From Cardiocondyla obscurior (lineage: Eukaryota; Arthropoda; Insecta; Hymenoptera; Formicidae): 64,000 nucleotides of DNA. The translations under genes and the position numbers were made by a program. Positions 1 to 10,700 of the stretch are shown in pieces. The number at the start of each line of letters is the position of its first letter. Position 1 is the stretch's first letter. Below the pieces are notes generated by a model. It saw nothing but the letters and a program-made list of their open reading frames with translations. It searched no databases and was not told the origin of the DNA. Where the stretch lies: the NCBI RefSeq assembly GCF_019399895.1, contig NC_091879.1, positions 3,737,001-3,801,000 of the forward strand, written 5' to 3'.

Positions 1-128
1 CCAGCGAACGCGATGCCGTTGAGCTCGCCGAGCTTCCCGTTCCCGCTTATGTGCCCGGCGCCGGCGCCGAGGACCCGTACGAGCGCGGAAATCGACGCGA
101 CGCCGCCGGAAGTCGAGTGTCCATCGTC
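1..128 (-). CDS. possible partial exon of an unidentified minus-strand gene at the window edge
   Basis: In one minus frame 42 codons are open with strong purine-first, C/G-third codon structure, giving a small-residue-rich peptide (for example SISALVRVLGAGAGH and LGELNGIAFAG). The frame is bounded by TAG just upstream, whose AG could be a splice acceptor (AG at 130-129), although the pyrimidine tract is weak. I do not recognise the protein. A plus-strand frame over 1-132 is also open to a stop, but its codon pattern is less gene-like. Confidence 0.28.
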
Positions 129-1500
129 CTAGCCGTTCGAGGATCGACGCGTCCGCTTGGGTCCCCCTTTTCCTTGAACGCGACGCGAATTTAACTCGTC
201 CTTGGTACTCCCTCGCGCGACTCTTAACAGCGTTTCCTCCGCGGAACGATTTAATTCAGTTTCAGTCGTTTAACAATACCGTAGTCTCTCACGCGCGAAA
301 CAGAACTGGCCGGAGCTTTTATGATCAATTTTTTTCAATCTGTATTAAGGATTATCTAACAATTATATAATGAGCTTTATCTTGCGCATCGCGAGTGAGA
401 TGGAAACGGAAGATACCATTGTCTCGGAGGCAAGCGGAATAAAAAAGGAAAGAAAAAAGGAAAAAAAAAAAAAAAAAAAAAGAAGCGATAGGTTCAAGCA
501 GACTTCGGGACGCCGCGCCGAATCGCACGAGGACGTTATTCAGGCGGCCTTGGCCGATCGGGCGTTTCTACCGATCGCGCTCGTTCGCGGCTCTCCTAGC
601 TGCCTACATACCTGGACCGGCCGCGTGATGTTATCTCGCGTACGCGAGAAGGGGGAGATACGCGGGCGCGAGGCGGCCGGCCGCGGGACGTTTATGGAGA
701 ACGCAACTGCGCCGGTCGACGTATGTGTTATGGAAAGCGAGCTGGCATTCCGACGAGCGTCGTCGAGCTCATTAACATCCCGTGCTCGTTGGCGCGGCGC
801 GCGAGAGCAGCCGTTTTCCCTGCCCCGAAATAAACAAACCAGCGTCGGCGAAGTTACGACACTCGGAGCTGAATAGAAACGATAACGCTCGTACGTGACG
901 TCCGCCGGTGAGGAAAAGACACCGGAATCGATCCCACACGCTGGCTACGCTGTAGAGAAAATTACAAGTAAACTGGCGCAGACGTAAAATTGCAGTGTAC
1001 CAACTCGGTAATTATTGAACAAATAATTGCAAGTATTGTTTTTTTTTTTTTTTTTGCAAGAGTTTTATAATAAAGTGTGCGAATATAAAAGATTACATAA
1101 TATCTTGTACTTGCGCAATTAATTAACTGTAATTTTTTGTGTGACAACTTGTTAGATTTTTACAGTAGAATTTTACATTTATTATAGCCAGTATTTTTTT
1201 TTTTTTTTTTCTTTATACGTAAATTTGTGAGATACCATCCTCGAGGTTTAAGAGAAGAAGAGGTTCGCGATCGTTTCTCGCGAAAGAATCGCGAGAGCGA
1301 TACTCTACTCCCGCGGTTGCGTCACGTTCGACGAGCAATCGGCTTATTTCTCATGGAGAACGTAAGAACGGGCAACCAGGTGGATGCCGTCGACCTCCAG
1401 CCGATGTTATCGCACGTCTTTTCATTCATACGTGTCGATCGCGACAATTATTCATCATCCGTGCGCGACTTTTAGGATTTAAACGCTTGAATAAAAGTTA
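129..1500. other. noncoding interval at left edge
   Basis: Contains poly(A) at about 460-481, poly(T) at about 1039-1055 and 1194-1210, an AT-rich part (960-1225) and a GC-rich part (500-880) with only composition-driven open frames. No gene is recognised. Confidence 0.6.
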
Positions 1501-1506
1501 CCTTAC

Positions 1507-2300
1507 CGTTGCTGGTCTGCCGGATGTTCTCCAATCGCTCCTTCCTTCTTCTTGGGCGGGAAAATTCTATCCAAGGCGTTTTCGCGTCGGCGACATCGTC
1601 AGGAAAACGTGAGCCCTTGGCGGGAACGGGGACCACTCGGGAAGGGCGCGAATTCGGCGAGAGAAAGACCGAGGAGCCGCGGAACACTGTCAGGAATCCG
1701 GCGAGGGCCTCCTCAGCGCGCGGCCATCTTGATAGCGGCCGACCGGATGTTCGCACGTCCGCGGGAGGCGAGGAAGTCGCGAGAGACGAGGCAGGGCACC
1801 ACTTACTCAACCCGTGAGACGACGATACCGTCGGGACATACACGCGACACCGCGGAACCACGGAGACGACTGACGGCACGACTCGCTTCTGCCAGCGAGC
1901 GAGCGGGCGGCCGAGCGAACGCCGCGAGCGAAAACTCACTTTACGCTCTCCTCCACTACCACCTTTGCCTCCCACTTCTGCGAGGCCGAGGACTCGCTCG
2001 CCCGCTTTCTTACCTGGCTGCCTCACCTCCGTGCTCTCCCCCCCGCACGACCCCCCGCTGCTCCCGCTGGAGCTCGCTGGCGAGGCAGGTATTCGGGCTG
2101 AGCGAGCGAGCGAGCGAGCGAGCGGGCGAGCGGGCTCGACTTGAAAAACTCCGGGATGAATTACGCCGAGGAGCAGGCCGCAGAGGTGCTCCGCGCCTTC
2201 GTGCCTTTACTACGTGCCATAGTAAATTCGATATCTCCGCAGAAGAACGGCATTCCGTGAAAGCCGCGCCAAAACAGGAGTCTCCCGGGCCCGAATTTTT
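1507..2300 (-). promoter_or_regulatory. CpG-rich block with candidate first exon(s) of a minus-strand gene running left
   Basis: A sharply GC-rich, CpG-dense island contains two strong minus-strand donor sites: TTGA|GTAAGT (exon end 1807) and ACG|GTAAGG (exon end 1507). A GAGC microsatellite (2100-2133) lies where a transcription start might be. Long open frames exist on both strands, but none gives a recognisable protein. A frame ending in RRRKERLENIRQTSN just before the 1507 donor is the most protein-like. I infer a promoter plus 5' exon of a gene whose body lies outside the window. Confidence 0.35.
2100..2133. repeat. (GAGC)n microsatellite
   Basis: About eight tandem GAGC units, with GGGC variants at the right end, inside the CpG-rich block. 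Confidence 0.9.
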
Positions 2301-5300
2301 CAATCACGCACCGATTTACGCAACATTCGCGCGGACAGGAGAGCCGCTCCGAGCGGAGAGAGCGGAAACGGAATGCGATTTAAAGAAAAAAATAAAATAA
2401 AAAAAAAAGAAATCTAAATTAGTCAAATTCAACTCGGAAATTTCTGTTCTTTTTCGACAATTAAACGTTCGGAGAGGAGGAAAAGATTTGAGGTTTCTAA
2501 AATATGGAAAGCGAGCTTGCGACGCTAGGAATCGTCGACCTGAATCGCGCGATACTGAATTAAATTCCGATAAATAATCTTACAACATGACTAGCTTCCG
2601 AAGGAATTCACGTTGCGCGACACGCAGTTTTAAGCACAACAGGTGTCGCAAGGTAGCCAGCGGGACGTGGCACGGCGACAGCATCGCGGCGGTTGATCTT
2701 AACGTATCCCAGAAATGTACTAGATCCAATTCCAATCATGAATCATAAACGAGCGATAAACGGCTAGGCCGGTTTTGCCGATTGCTTATCGTAACACGAA
2801 CTATTACAAAAAAAAAAAAAAGATTAGCATGGTGTTACAAGTCTCTCGCTTTGCATAAGCTTATGCCGCAAACGCGGAAAAATAATCGTGCTTCTCTGAA
2901 TTTATTCTATCATTTTCCAATTTTAATTCTATAATTTTTGCGAGAAATATTAAAGGAAAAAAAAGAGAAAAAAAGTGAGCTTCGTTTGCGAGCTGCACCC
3001 CTGCTTCAACGGCACGTGAAAATATTCACGCTAATCGAGACTATCGCTGCGCCACTTCCGCAAGCTCGAATTACCTTGAAACGTCACGTAAAAACGACTC
3101 GTTACGTAACGTCTCTCAGGAGAGTCTCGGATGCAAAGTGTTCGGCGAGTCGCACCGAGCTGCTGCTCGCGCCGTCCGTGAAACCTCATCAAGGCACGAT
3201 CGCAATTGGCATTCCGATCCGCGAGCGAGTTGGATAATCGCGCCCGGAATCAACGAAAACGCATATCGCCGAAGTCGCTCAACCCACCGCGCTCCAAATT
3301 TACGCGCTCCGAATCTTCTCTTTCCAGGTGAATCTTCTTTCCGACGCAACTTTCATTCCGTGCCGCATCTCGGAAAGTAGTCCGAAATAAAAATTCCACG
3401 CAAGCCGGTCAACGCGACGCTCGACTGAAAGAACTCAAAGGAAATTTTGCAGAATCTTCGCACTGCATTTTACATTTATATTTATATTGTTTATTACACT
3501 CGGCTACTTAGACGTGAGACTTTTTTTTTTTTACGTCGTCGAAGCATCGGTAACCCCGATACGATGTGCGTTTGACTGTCCAGTTAGCGGTACTTCAGTC
3601 CCAATATCGCAGCCAATTAGACTGTCGGCGCACACAGGTGCACACGAGTGCGCTTATGTTTCTCCACGCGGTCCTTACCGGCGATGTCGATCACCGGGGA
3701 TTGGAATGGAAAGTAGTGGACGCGATCTCGCTCACCAATATCGATCGCGATATCACTTAATACGCAACTACGTTTTTTTTTTTTTTTTTTTTTGCGAATC
3801 TGCTCAGGAATCGCGGCCTTCGCCCGTTCTTGCGGCTGACGATGAGAGAGAATCGCGGGTCCAGCGTAGAAAGATGGCCAGTTAGATTGTTTTTTGCGTA
3901 ACGCGAGCGAAGCTTCAGCGATTTGTCGAACAGGTGTTCCCTCGAATAGAAAAATAGTAGATCCTATTCCGGGTGATTGCGTAACGAGGAACGAAGCCAC
4001 ACTGTATAACTTCTTCATCGAGTCGAGTCGGAATTCTTTTTTTTAATAAACGCTCGTTATGAAACGAGCTGGCTAACAGGCGCCTTCACCCATTCAAGTA
4101 TCCTCGGGACGCTACAATGTGGCTGGATGCCATTAAAAAGCGACGATGCGTCACCGAGCGGCATCAATTGTCCGATTGGGAATCAATCATGATCGAAAAC
4201 CAGGGAAAAAATTAATATAAAAATTAAACGGGATAATCTACAGATCGGTAAAAAATATTCCCGGCAGCCGTAAACTGATCACGATTTAACCGAGCGGAGA
4301 AAGAAGACTGGACCCTCCGGACAATGCAAGAAAAAAAAAAAAATTAAAAATATATAAATGCCTTCTCGGTCTCTTAGATCGATTAATAAGTGTGAGGCAC
4401 AACGTTTTATAATTTTCCAATTGTTTCTTCTATCTTAACGAAATTTTCGCATCTAAATGATACTATCCGACGATTACGAGACTTATTTTTTTTTTTTTTT
4501 CAACTCGCGCAAGAGGAGTCTCGCAATCTCTCGACGACGCGGCCACTTCGCGGCGACGTATCGGCCAGCGGTGGCACGTCGCGTTCCCGATCACCGAGAA
4601 ATTTCGTCGGCGAGTTACGGCAAGACGGCGTTACGGGCATACGTGAAGAGAGAAGGAAGCTCGGCCGTTCGCTCGACCTCCGAAGGCTCGCCTGTCGTCC
4701 CGCACGAGAGGCTTTCTCCGCGCGGCGCGGCTCGGAATGCGGCCTCTCCCTCGGCCGGCCTCGAGGAGTCACGGAGGCACGTCGTCCTTCCTATCCCGTC
4801 GCCCTCCCGTCGCCGATCGGTCCCCGGGATCGCGAATACTGCGCCGTATTACGTGTCATCGATCAATCGCGAGTACCGGCGGCGGGACGATACGGCGGTA
4901 CGCAGCATCCATCACCCTGATAACGAGTCACCGCGGTGAATGGACTCGCGGGGATCGTAGCGGCGTATTCTGTATTTTTACGCGCGTGATCTCATGGCTC
5001 GTAAGTGCGCCGCGACGGCACGTCGGAGATCTCTCTCCGTCAAAGGACACGCCGCGAAGATATCCCCTGATTCGATTCAATTACATTGTAATTGCGCGAC
5101 TTTATTTTCCCAGCTCTTTTCCTTTCCGTTCGTCTCTTTCTTTTTTTTTTTTCGCGTTCTCCGTGATTCTACGAGTGTGAAACTTCACGCTTTGCGAAAC
5201 GCAAAAATTGATCCTTAGAAATTTTTATTTTTCTTACAGCATTTTTTCTGATGAATCCTCGGATGAATCCGAAGCCTTATCCTTGTCACGCTGGAGTCGG

Positions 5301-7226
5301 GATAATGTCACGTCAAGGCCGCGATCCGGTTCCGTTTCTTCGGCGGATCTTCGCGAAATTGTTTTGCCGGGATTAGGCGAGCCGTGCATTCTCTTTCGGG
5401 CGCATAATTAGCGGGCTGGCGATCGGCTTGGAAATTACGCTCGGCACGCGATAGTTGCGTAACCGGCGGTCTGGTTCACGCACACGCGCGGGCGGTACCA
5501 ATTTTTACGGCGCTAGGAAGGCGCGTCGGAATTGCATTTCGCGCGATCGCGGTGCTTCCGGCGTCTCTCTCCTTGCCACTTCCCGCATATAAATAACGTA
5601 TAAAAAGTTTATAGCTTATTTGTGAAGCAAATCTGTAATAAATCATGAGCCTTTCAATAAATATTGCGTCATAAAATAAAATTTTTTTTTCTTTTCTTAA
5701 ATCTCGCTGCATTATACCGAAAACCTCAGTATTCAAAAGACACTTAAATTATGATCACCTATTCATCTTTGCTTAATCAAGACTTATAGCTGCTTATTTG
5801 AGATATGTAAATTTTAATAGACCGACTTCTTGCAGCATCGATTGCCTCAAATACTCTCATTAAAATACCGTTACTTAATTTGCAATCATAAAACGGTATT
5901 AACACGATTATTTCCTTTCGTCATTTAGAAAATGATATTAATACATTTAAAAAAATTAAAATATACTTTTAAAACATTCGACAACTAATATCTACAAAAA
6001 AAAAAAAAAAAAAAGAGACGGAGCTCTTTCATTTTACCTTCAGGGGAAATAGAAAATGAAAAAAAAAAAAACTGAGAAAGAAAAACAGTGCGCGCTTGTT
6101 CGCGGACGGGAACAGCCCGTTACGCCTTAATCAAAGGCCCAACTTATCAGATCTCGTCTCGGGCGTTTCTATCGGTCGAACAAACGAGCAGACGAGCCAT
6201 CCTTCGAAACGTCGATTAGGCAATACGTCAATGGCGCGCGATCGTAAGTGCGTCTATGCTAATGACGATCTTTCGAAAGATCCCCGATCGGGGAATGGGA
6301 GAATTCGTCGAGGCCTAATGGCCAGGGTTTTGACGCGCTGTCAGACGCAACACTTCGCCGGGAGCGCGTAACGTGCCTCACCGTACGGGAGAAAGCACGG
6401 AATACCCTCCGCGAGCGGACCGTGAACGATTGTCTCTAAGAGGGACCGCTACTTTCGCTCTTTTCGCCACTCGACCGTAAATTTCAATTTTCGCCGCTCT
6501 TGTCTTCGCCGCTTTTACTTGAAGATTTCCATACCGCGCGTCTAAATATGAAAGCGAGTGAGGGATCATTTTGCTCGGCCGGATCATTCAGTTTTCAAGC
6601 ACGCCGCGTTGTATCTTCGTAATTCGCCACGGTGAAGCCGTAAGCGGGCTTCAAATTATCGATTTAATTGCACAACAGTTTTGCGCGTTATGCATTAACT
6701 AGAAAAAAAAAAAGAAATAAGAAAAAGAGAGCATCTGCTTTTTATTAATTTAAATCTTTAAGCGACTAGCGATTATCTAATCTTCCTCGTTAAAGAAAAG
6801 TAAAACTAATTAATGCTGTGCACTGAAAATAATGTTGCAACGAGAGAAAGAGAGAGAGAAAAAAAAAAGTTTAATCGCATCGAAGAGCGTTCTATCAAAA
6901 TGGAGCTGTGTAACGATTACTTCGCATTGCAATTGACCGTAGCGATCGTGCTCGCTTTAGAGTTTTCACCGTCCGCGGAAATGATCCTCGACGAACGCGA
7001 TTATCGCATCATCGCGCATCCGATAAACAATCGAATACAGCCGTGAAAGGGTAATATCGTATAATTAGAAGGGTATACTCATGGTGAGCTGTCTCGGTTT
7101 CTGCACGCGAATTGTCAGTCGCGAGGAAAAAGCGAGCTATTACACCGATGCCCAGTAGCTACGCATACTTTCATCTCGAAATGGACAAATATAGCAGCTG
7201 AACGCCTAAGATTATTATCTTTGTCA
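2301..7226. other. intergenic region between the left candidate gene and the prickle 3' end
   Basis: No supported gene. It alternates AT-rich sequence with homopolymers (poly(T) about 3771-3793, poly(A) about 5995-6014 and 6058-6070) and GC-rich patches at about 3.0-3.4, 4.5-5.0 and 6.1-6.6 kb. The patches show short open frames on several frames at once and no family resemblance. Confidence 0.6.
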
Positions 7227-7232
7227 TTTATT
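7227..7232 (-). terminator. candidate polyadenylation signal AATAAA for prickle
   Basis: This is the first canonical AATAAA on the minus strand after the prickle stop codon, in an AT-rich setting. It is not proven to be used. Confidence 0.35.
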
Positions 7233-7542
7233 ATTATCAAATACATTAATGGGGGTATTAAAAAATAAGGGAACATGCGCACCGGTTCGTAGCGGCAATC
7301 GCGTGTCCCGGAAGAGAGCTCGCATTATTTACAGAACTGAAATGAGTATTATCTTCACGCTCGCCGTGCAGGTCCATGTGCCTCGCGTGCGTGCGAAGCG
7401 TGCTGCGATGCCGCAGGCGTTCACGACGCTCCGAATGATGTTGGAAAGTGCGTCCACCTCGCGGAAACTCTTCCACCGCGTTGTACTCTTTCGATCGTCA
7501 CGACGGAACGGCGTCGAGGCTCGCGTAACGTCGAATGAGTTA
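7227..7542 (-). other. pk: candidate prickle 3' UTR
   Basis: From the stop the first clear minus-strand AATAAA (plus TTTATT, 7227-7232) lies about 310 nt downstream. The interval has no conserved coding continuation. The true cleavage site could be further left, since the region to 6.7 kb is AT-rich with further candidates. Confidence 0.4.
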
Positions 7543-7796
7543 TCAAGATATGACACACTTTTCGGTATCTCTTTGCGCCTGGTTCGACGACGACGAGGAC
7601 GCGGGCGCGCGCTTTCGCGCACACGCCACCGCGTCATTCGGCACGTAGGAGATCCGGACGCCACCGTAAGCTCGCCGTGGTGGCAGCGCGTAAGCCGCGG
7701 CTTCGTCCGAGCTGCTAGAGGAGCTGCACGTCGAGCAGCAGCTTTCCACGTCGTCGTCTTCACCGTCTAACCGTGACCTGGACGTACCTGGCGTTC
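7543..7796 (-). CDS. pk: prickle last coding exon with CVIS prenylation box (residues 810-893)
   Basis: The acceptor is TTTCGCAG|GA. The first two bases complete Gly810 and the frame ends at the TGA near 7543. The exon carries DGEDDDVESCCSTC followed by a polyserine run, matching the acidic-then-Ser segment (DDDSWCSSSSSS) of vertebrate Prickle. It then runs through a Tyr/Arg-rich stretch to the terminal CVIS. Vertebrate Prickle1 ends CIIS. In this family the C-terminal Cys is farnesylated, which supports plasma-membrane targeting. Ser at the last position favours farnesyl over geranylgeranyl transfer. Confidence 0.96.
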
Positions 7797-10700
7797 CTGC
7801 GAAAATAAATTTCAGAAAATCAGAACGATGCTTTTTCCTCAGATTTTAAAATAAAATATTACGTTAACGCACCCCAAGTAGACGTGCTGGCGACCTCTTC
7901 GGGCTGCAGACTCCGCGATCGAGACACGTTCGGTCGCGACAGCGACGTGGGCGAGGGTGACGAAGACGAGTTCCGGTCGTTCGTCGGCGAGAGGGGAATG
8001 CGCGACGTCGCACCGTGATCGTTGACATCCAGATCTCCCTGGAATCGCACGCGCCGTGATGTCGGCGTCGGCGGATCCGTCTGGCTGGCTCCGGCCCCAA
8101 CCCCGGCGCTCGCCGGCGACGTCGCCGGCTCCTGCGTCAGGACGCCGGCGGTCGATGTCGACGCCGACGCTCCCGACGACGACCGAGGGGGTGGCGGCAA
8201 TTCCGGCATGCTCGACGCGTGAGTCGGCGTGCAATTCTGTACGCATCTCAGCGGCTCCCGGTCCCGCGCTTGCATCAGCCTGCAACATAATCGCGTTTTC
8301 GCAACGTTAATACAGTCCCTTGAGGAACAAAATTAAGCGTTTCAACTAGCGTCCCATCCTCGTTTTGTAATTTTCATTTAAATGCAGCTGCTTGGAGAAT
8401 TAGATAAAAATAAATAACAGTACTCAAACATAAATTGCCGTACCTTCCAAGCTCGCTGCAATTTTCGTCGGCGTTGGAGCCGCGTTCCTGCAACAGCCTC
8501 TCAAGGTTTCGCTCCAGAAGCACCCTGTCGAGGCCGCTGGGTCGGGAACCGCTGGAAGTGAGCTCTTCCGCGCCGAACTCGGAATTCAGAGCGTTCTGGG
8601 GACTCTGAGTGGGCGTCGTTGCCAGAGAGACGGACATTTGCTGGTGCCTCCTGATCATCCGAGGCGAATTTCTCGGAGATCCCAGGGTATGCCTCGAGCC
8701 TGGAGGTAGCGGTGGCGGCGGCGGCGGGGGTGGACTCGACGAGCCCTCACTCATAGCCACCGCTTGTCTTCTACCGCTCCTAGGGAATAAATATAAATTA
8801 AAAATAAGTACGGAGGAGCTCCACTAACTGTGCGTCCCTCGACGGGCCGCGTTGATCTAATATTATGGCAGATAATTCATTTTAATGTATCAAATTTTTA
8901 ATTGACGAATGCCAGTTACCTGTCAATTATTCAATTAATTATATTTCCATAGATTACATTTGAAAAAAGAAACGAGAGGTGCTCAGAGCATCATATAAAA
9001 TACATCCGTCGTTCGTTGCCGAAAATCATTAAATATTAAACAGTTTTCTATATTCATATTAATATACATATAAATTATATTATACTAATATAACTAAAAG
9101 CGTAATATTAAATTCTCCTGACCCAATATGAGGGTATTTAATTAACGCAGCCTCTTTTAACAGTCTATTAATGCTCTCTCGCATTTCATTAAATTATAAC
9201 CGGCGTTTTTCGCCGGAGATAAAAATTACTTAAAAAATTCATCCCCGTTTCGCCGGACGATCGCGATGTTTTTAATTATTTCTCATTCCGAATTTAAATT
9301 ATATTCACACTCGCGGCACGTTAGAAATCCGCGACAATTAGACGCGTAATAAAATTTAAATGCGACATTCGGTCCTCCCTGTGCACGCCTCCGAAACGAG
9401 GTCGTTACGTATAAGCCGAATTTAAATTCAACCACGAAAAGGCGCCGCTCCATAGATGACGCATTAACATGTCCTTAAGCATGTGGCCCCGAGTAGCCGA
9501 GTACCGATTTCGCTTAGGATAATTCACGCCCGAATATCGCTCATAAAATATGCATTTATTCTCAAAACCACGATCCGTACAAAGTACTAAATTATGCCCT
9601 ATCACCCGTAAAATAAAATTAAAATATTTTACACGTAAATCAAAAATCAGCGTACGGCTTCGGCACCGGTGATTTGCTTCTCATCACGATTTCGGTTCTA
9701 CGTCGCTCAAGCGGAGCGTTAAGGCCGACTACTTCGCCGTTCACGTCGGCCAACTTTAATCTCTGCAGTTTCAACGATTTACCCGAAGCAAGTTCCGTCG
9801 AGGCGAAACAAGTTAGACCAAGTTGGACGATGAAACTGGCCGCATTAGTATAATTTATCGCGGCCGTAATAATTTCCCGTGCAGCTCGCGAGCACCGGGA
9901 ATTGTGCAGACCCTCGCGCGTAATCGCGGGGATGTTGCCGGCGGCTATAATTTTTGCGGATTCGCGCGCGTAGCTCGCGGAGTTGGCGGCGGGGGACAAT
10001 GAAGGCAAGCCCCCGGTGACCCGCCGGGCCGAGGAGGTATGCGAGGAGAATGAGTACCTGAGGAAAGACGGCGGGGGCGGCGGCGGACCGGCGGAGGAGT
10101 CACTCGGTGTCGTCGGCGGCTCCCCTTTGCTGCACGCTATGCTGCAGTAAATGGCACCACGTCGCGGCAAGAACGGCCGGCCCAGAAGAGACGTGCGGCA
10201 AGTGGCGCAGCAGAAGCAGGCCTCGGTCGCGTGCCAGTGTTGACCCTCGTGCGACATTTGGCCCTGGTCGACGCCAATCGGCTCTCCGCAACTGTCACAG
10301 TACTCGGCGAAGGACGCGTCGAAGCACCTGAGGCAGTACGGCCGACCCTCCCGCATCACGTACCGCTGCCCGCCGAGCTGCGAACGGAAAAAGGCATCCA
10401 GCATTACGTGATTACGATGCGCCGTATGCGGAATCGGGTCGAGCGCGAATAAATCTGTTACGAGAGGCGAACGGTGCCGCGAGCTTGAATCTGCAAACTC
10501 ATTGCATAATTTTATTTAAAGAAAAAAAAGAGAGAAAGAAAAACCCGCTTGCTATATTCTTTTTTTTTTTTTAATTTGACAGAGAAGACTATCATTTAAA
10601 GCAATACACGCAATTGGAGTATTAAATATATATATATATTTTTTTAATATAAATAAATATCGTATCTTATTTTCTAATTGTGAAAGACTTGTAGCTTTCA

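Noticed and set aside
370..876. 168-codon plus-strand open frame
   Set aside because: Reads through a poly(A) tract as polylysine and shows no domain or coding codon pattern.
1552..2400. 282-codon plus-strand open frame
   Set aside because: It lies in a CpG-rich block open in several frames on both strands, is Arg/Ala/Glu low-complexity, crosses a GAGC microsatellite and ends in an A-run; no family likeness.
7249..7770. 173-codon plus-strand frame overlapping the last prickle exon
   Set aside because: Antisense shadow of a GC-rich coding exon; prickle evidence on the minus strand is decisive.
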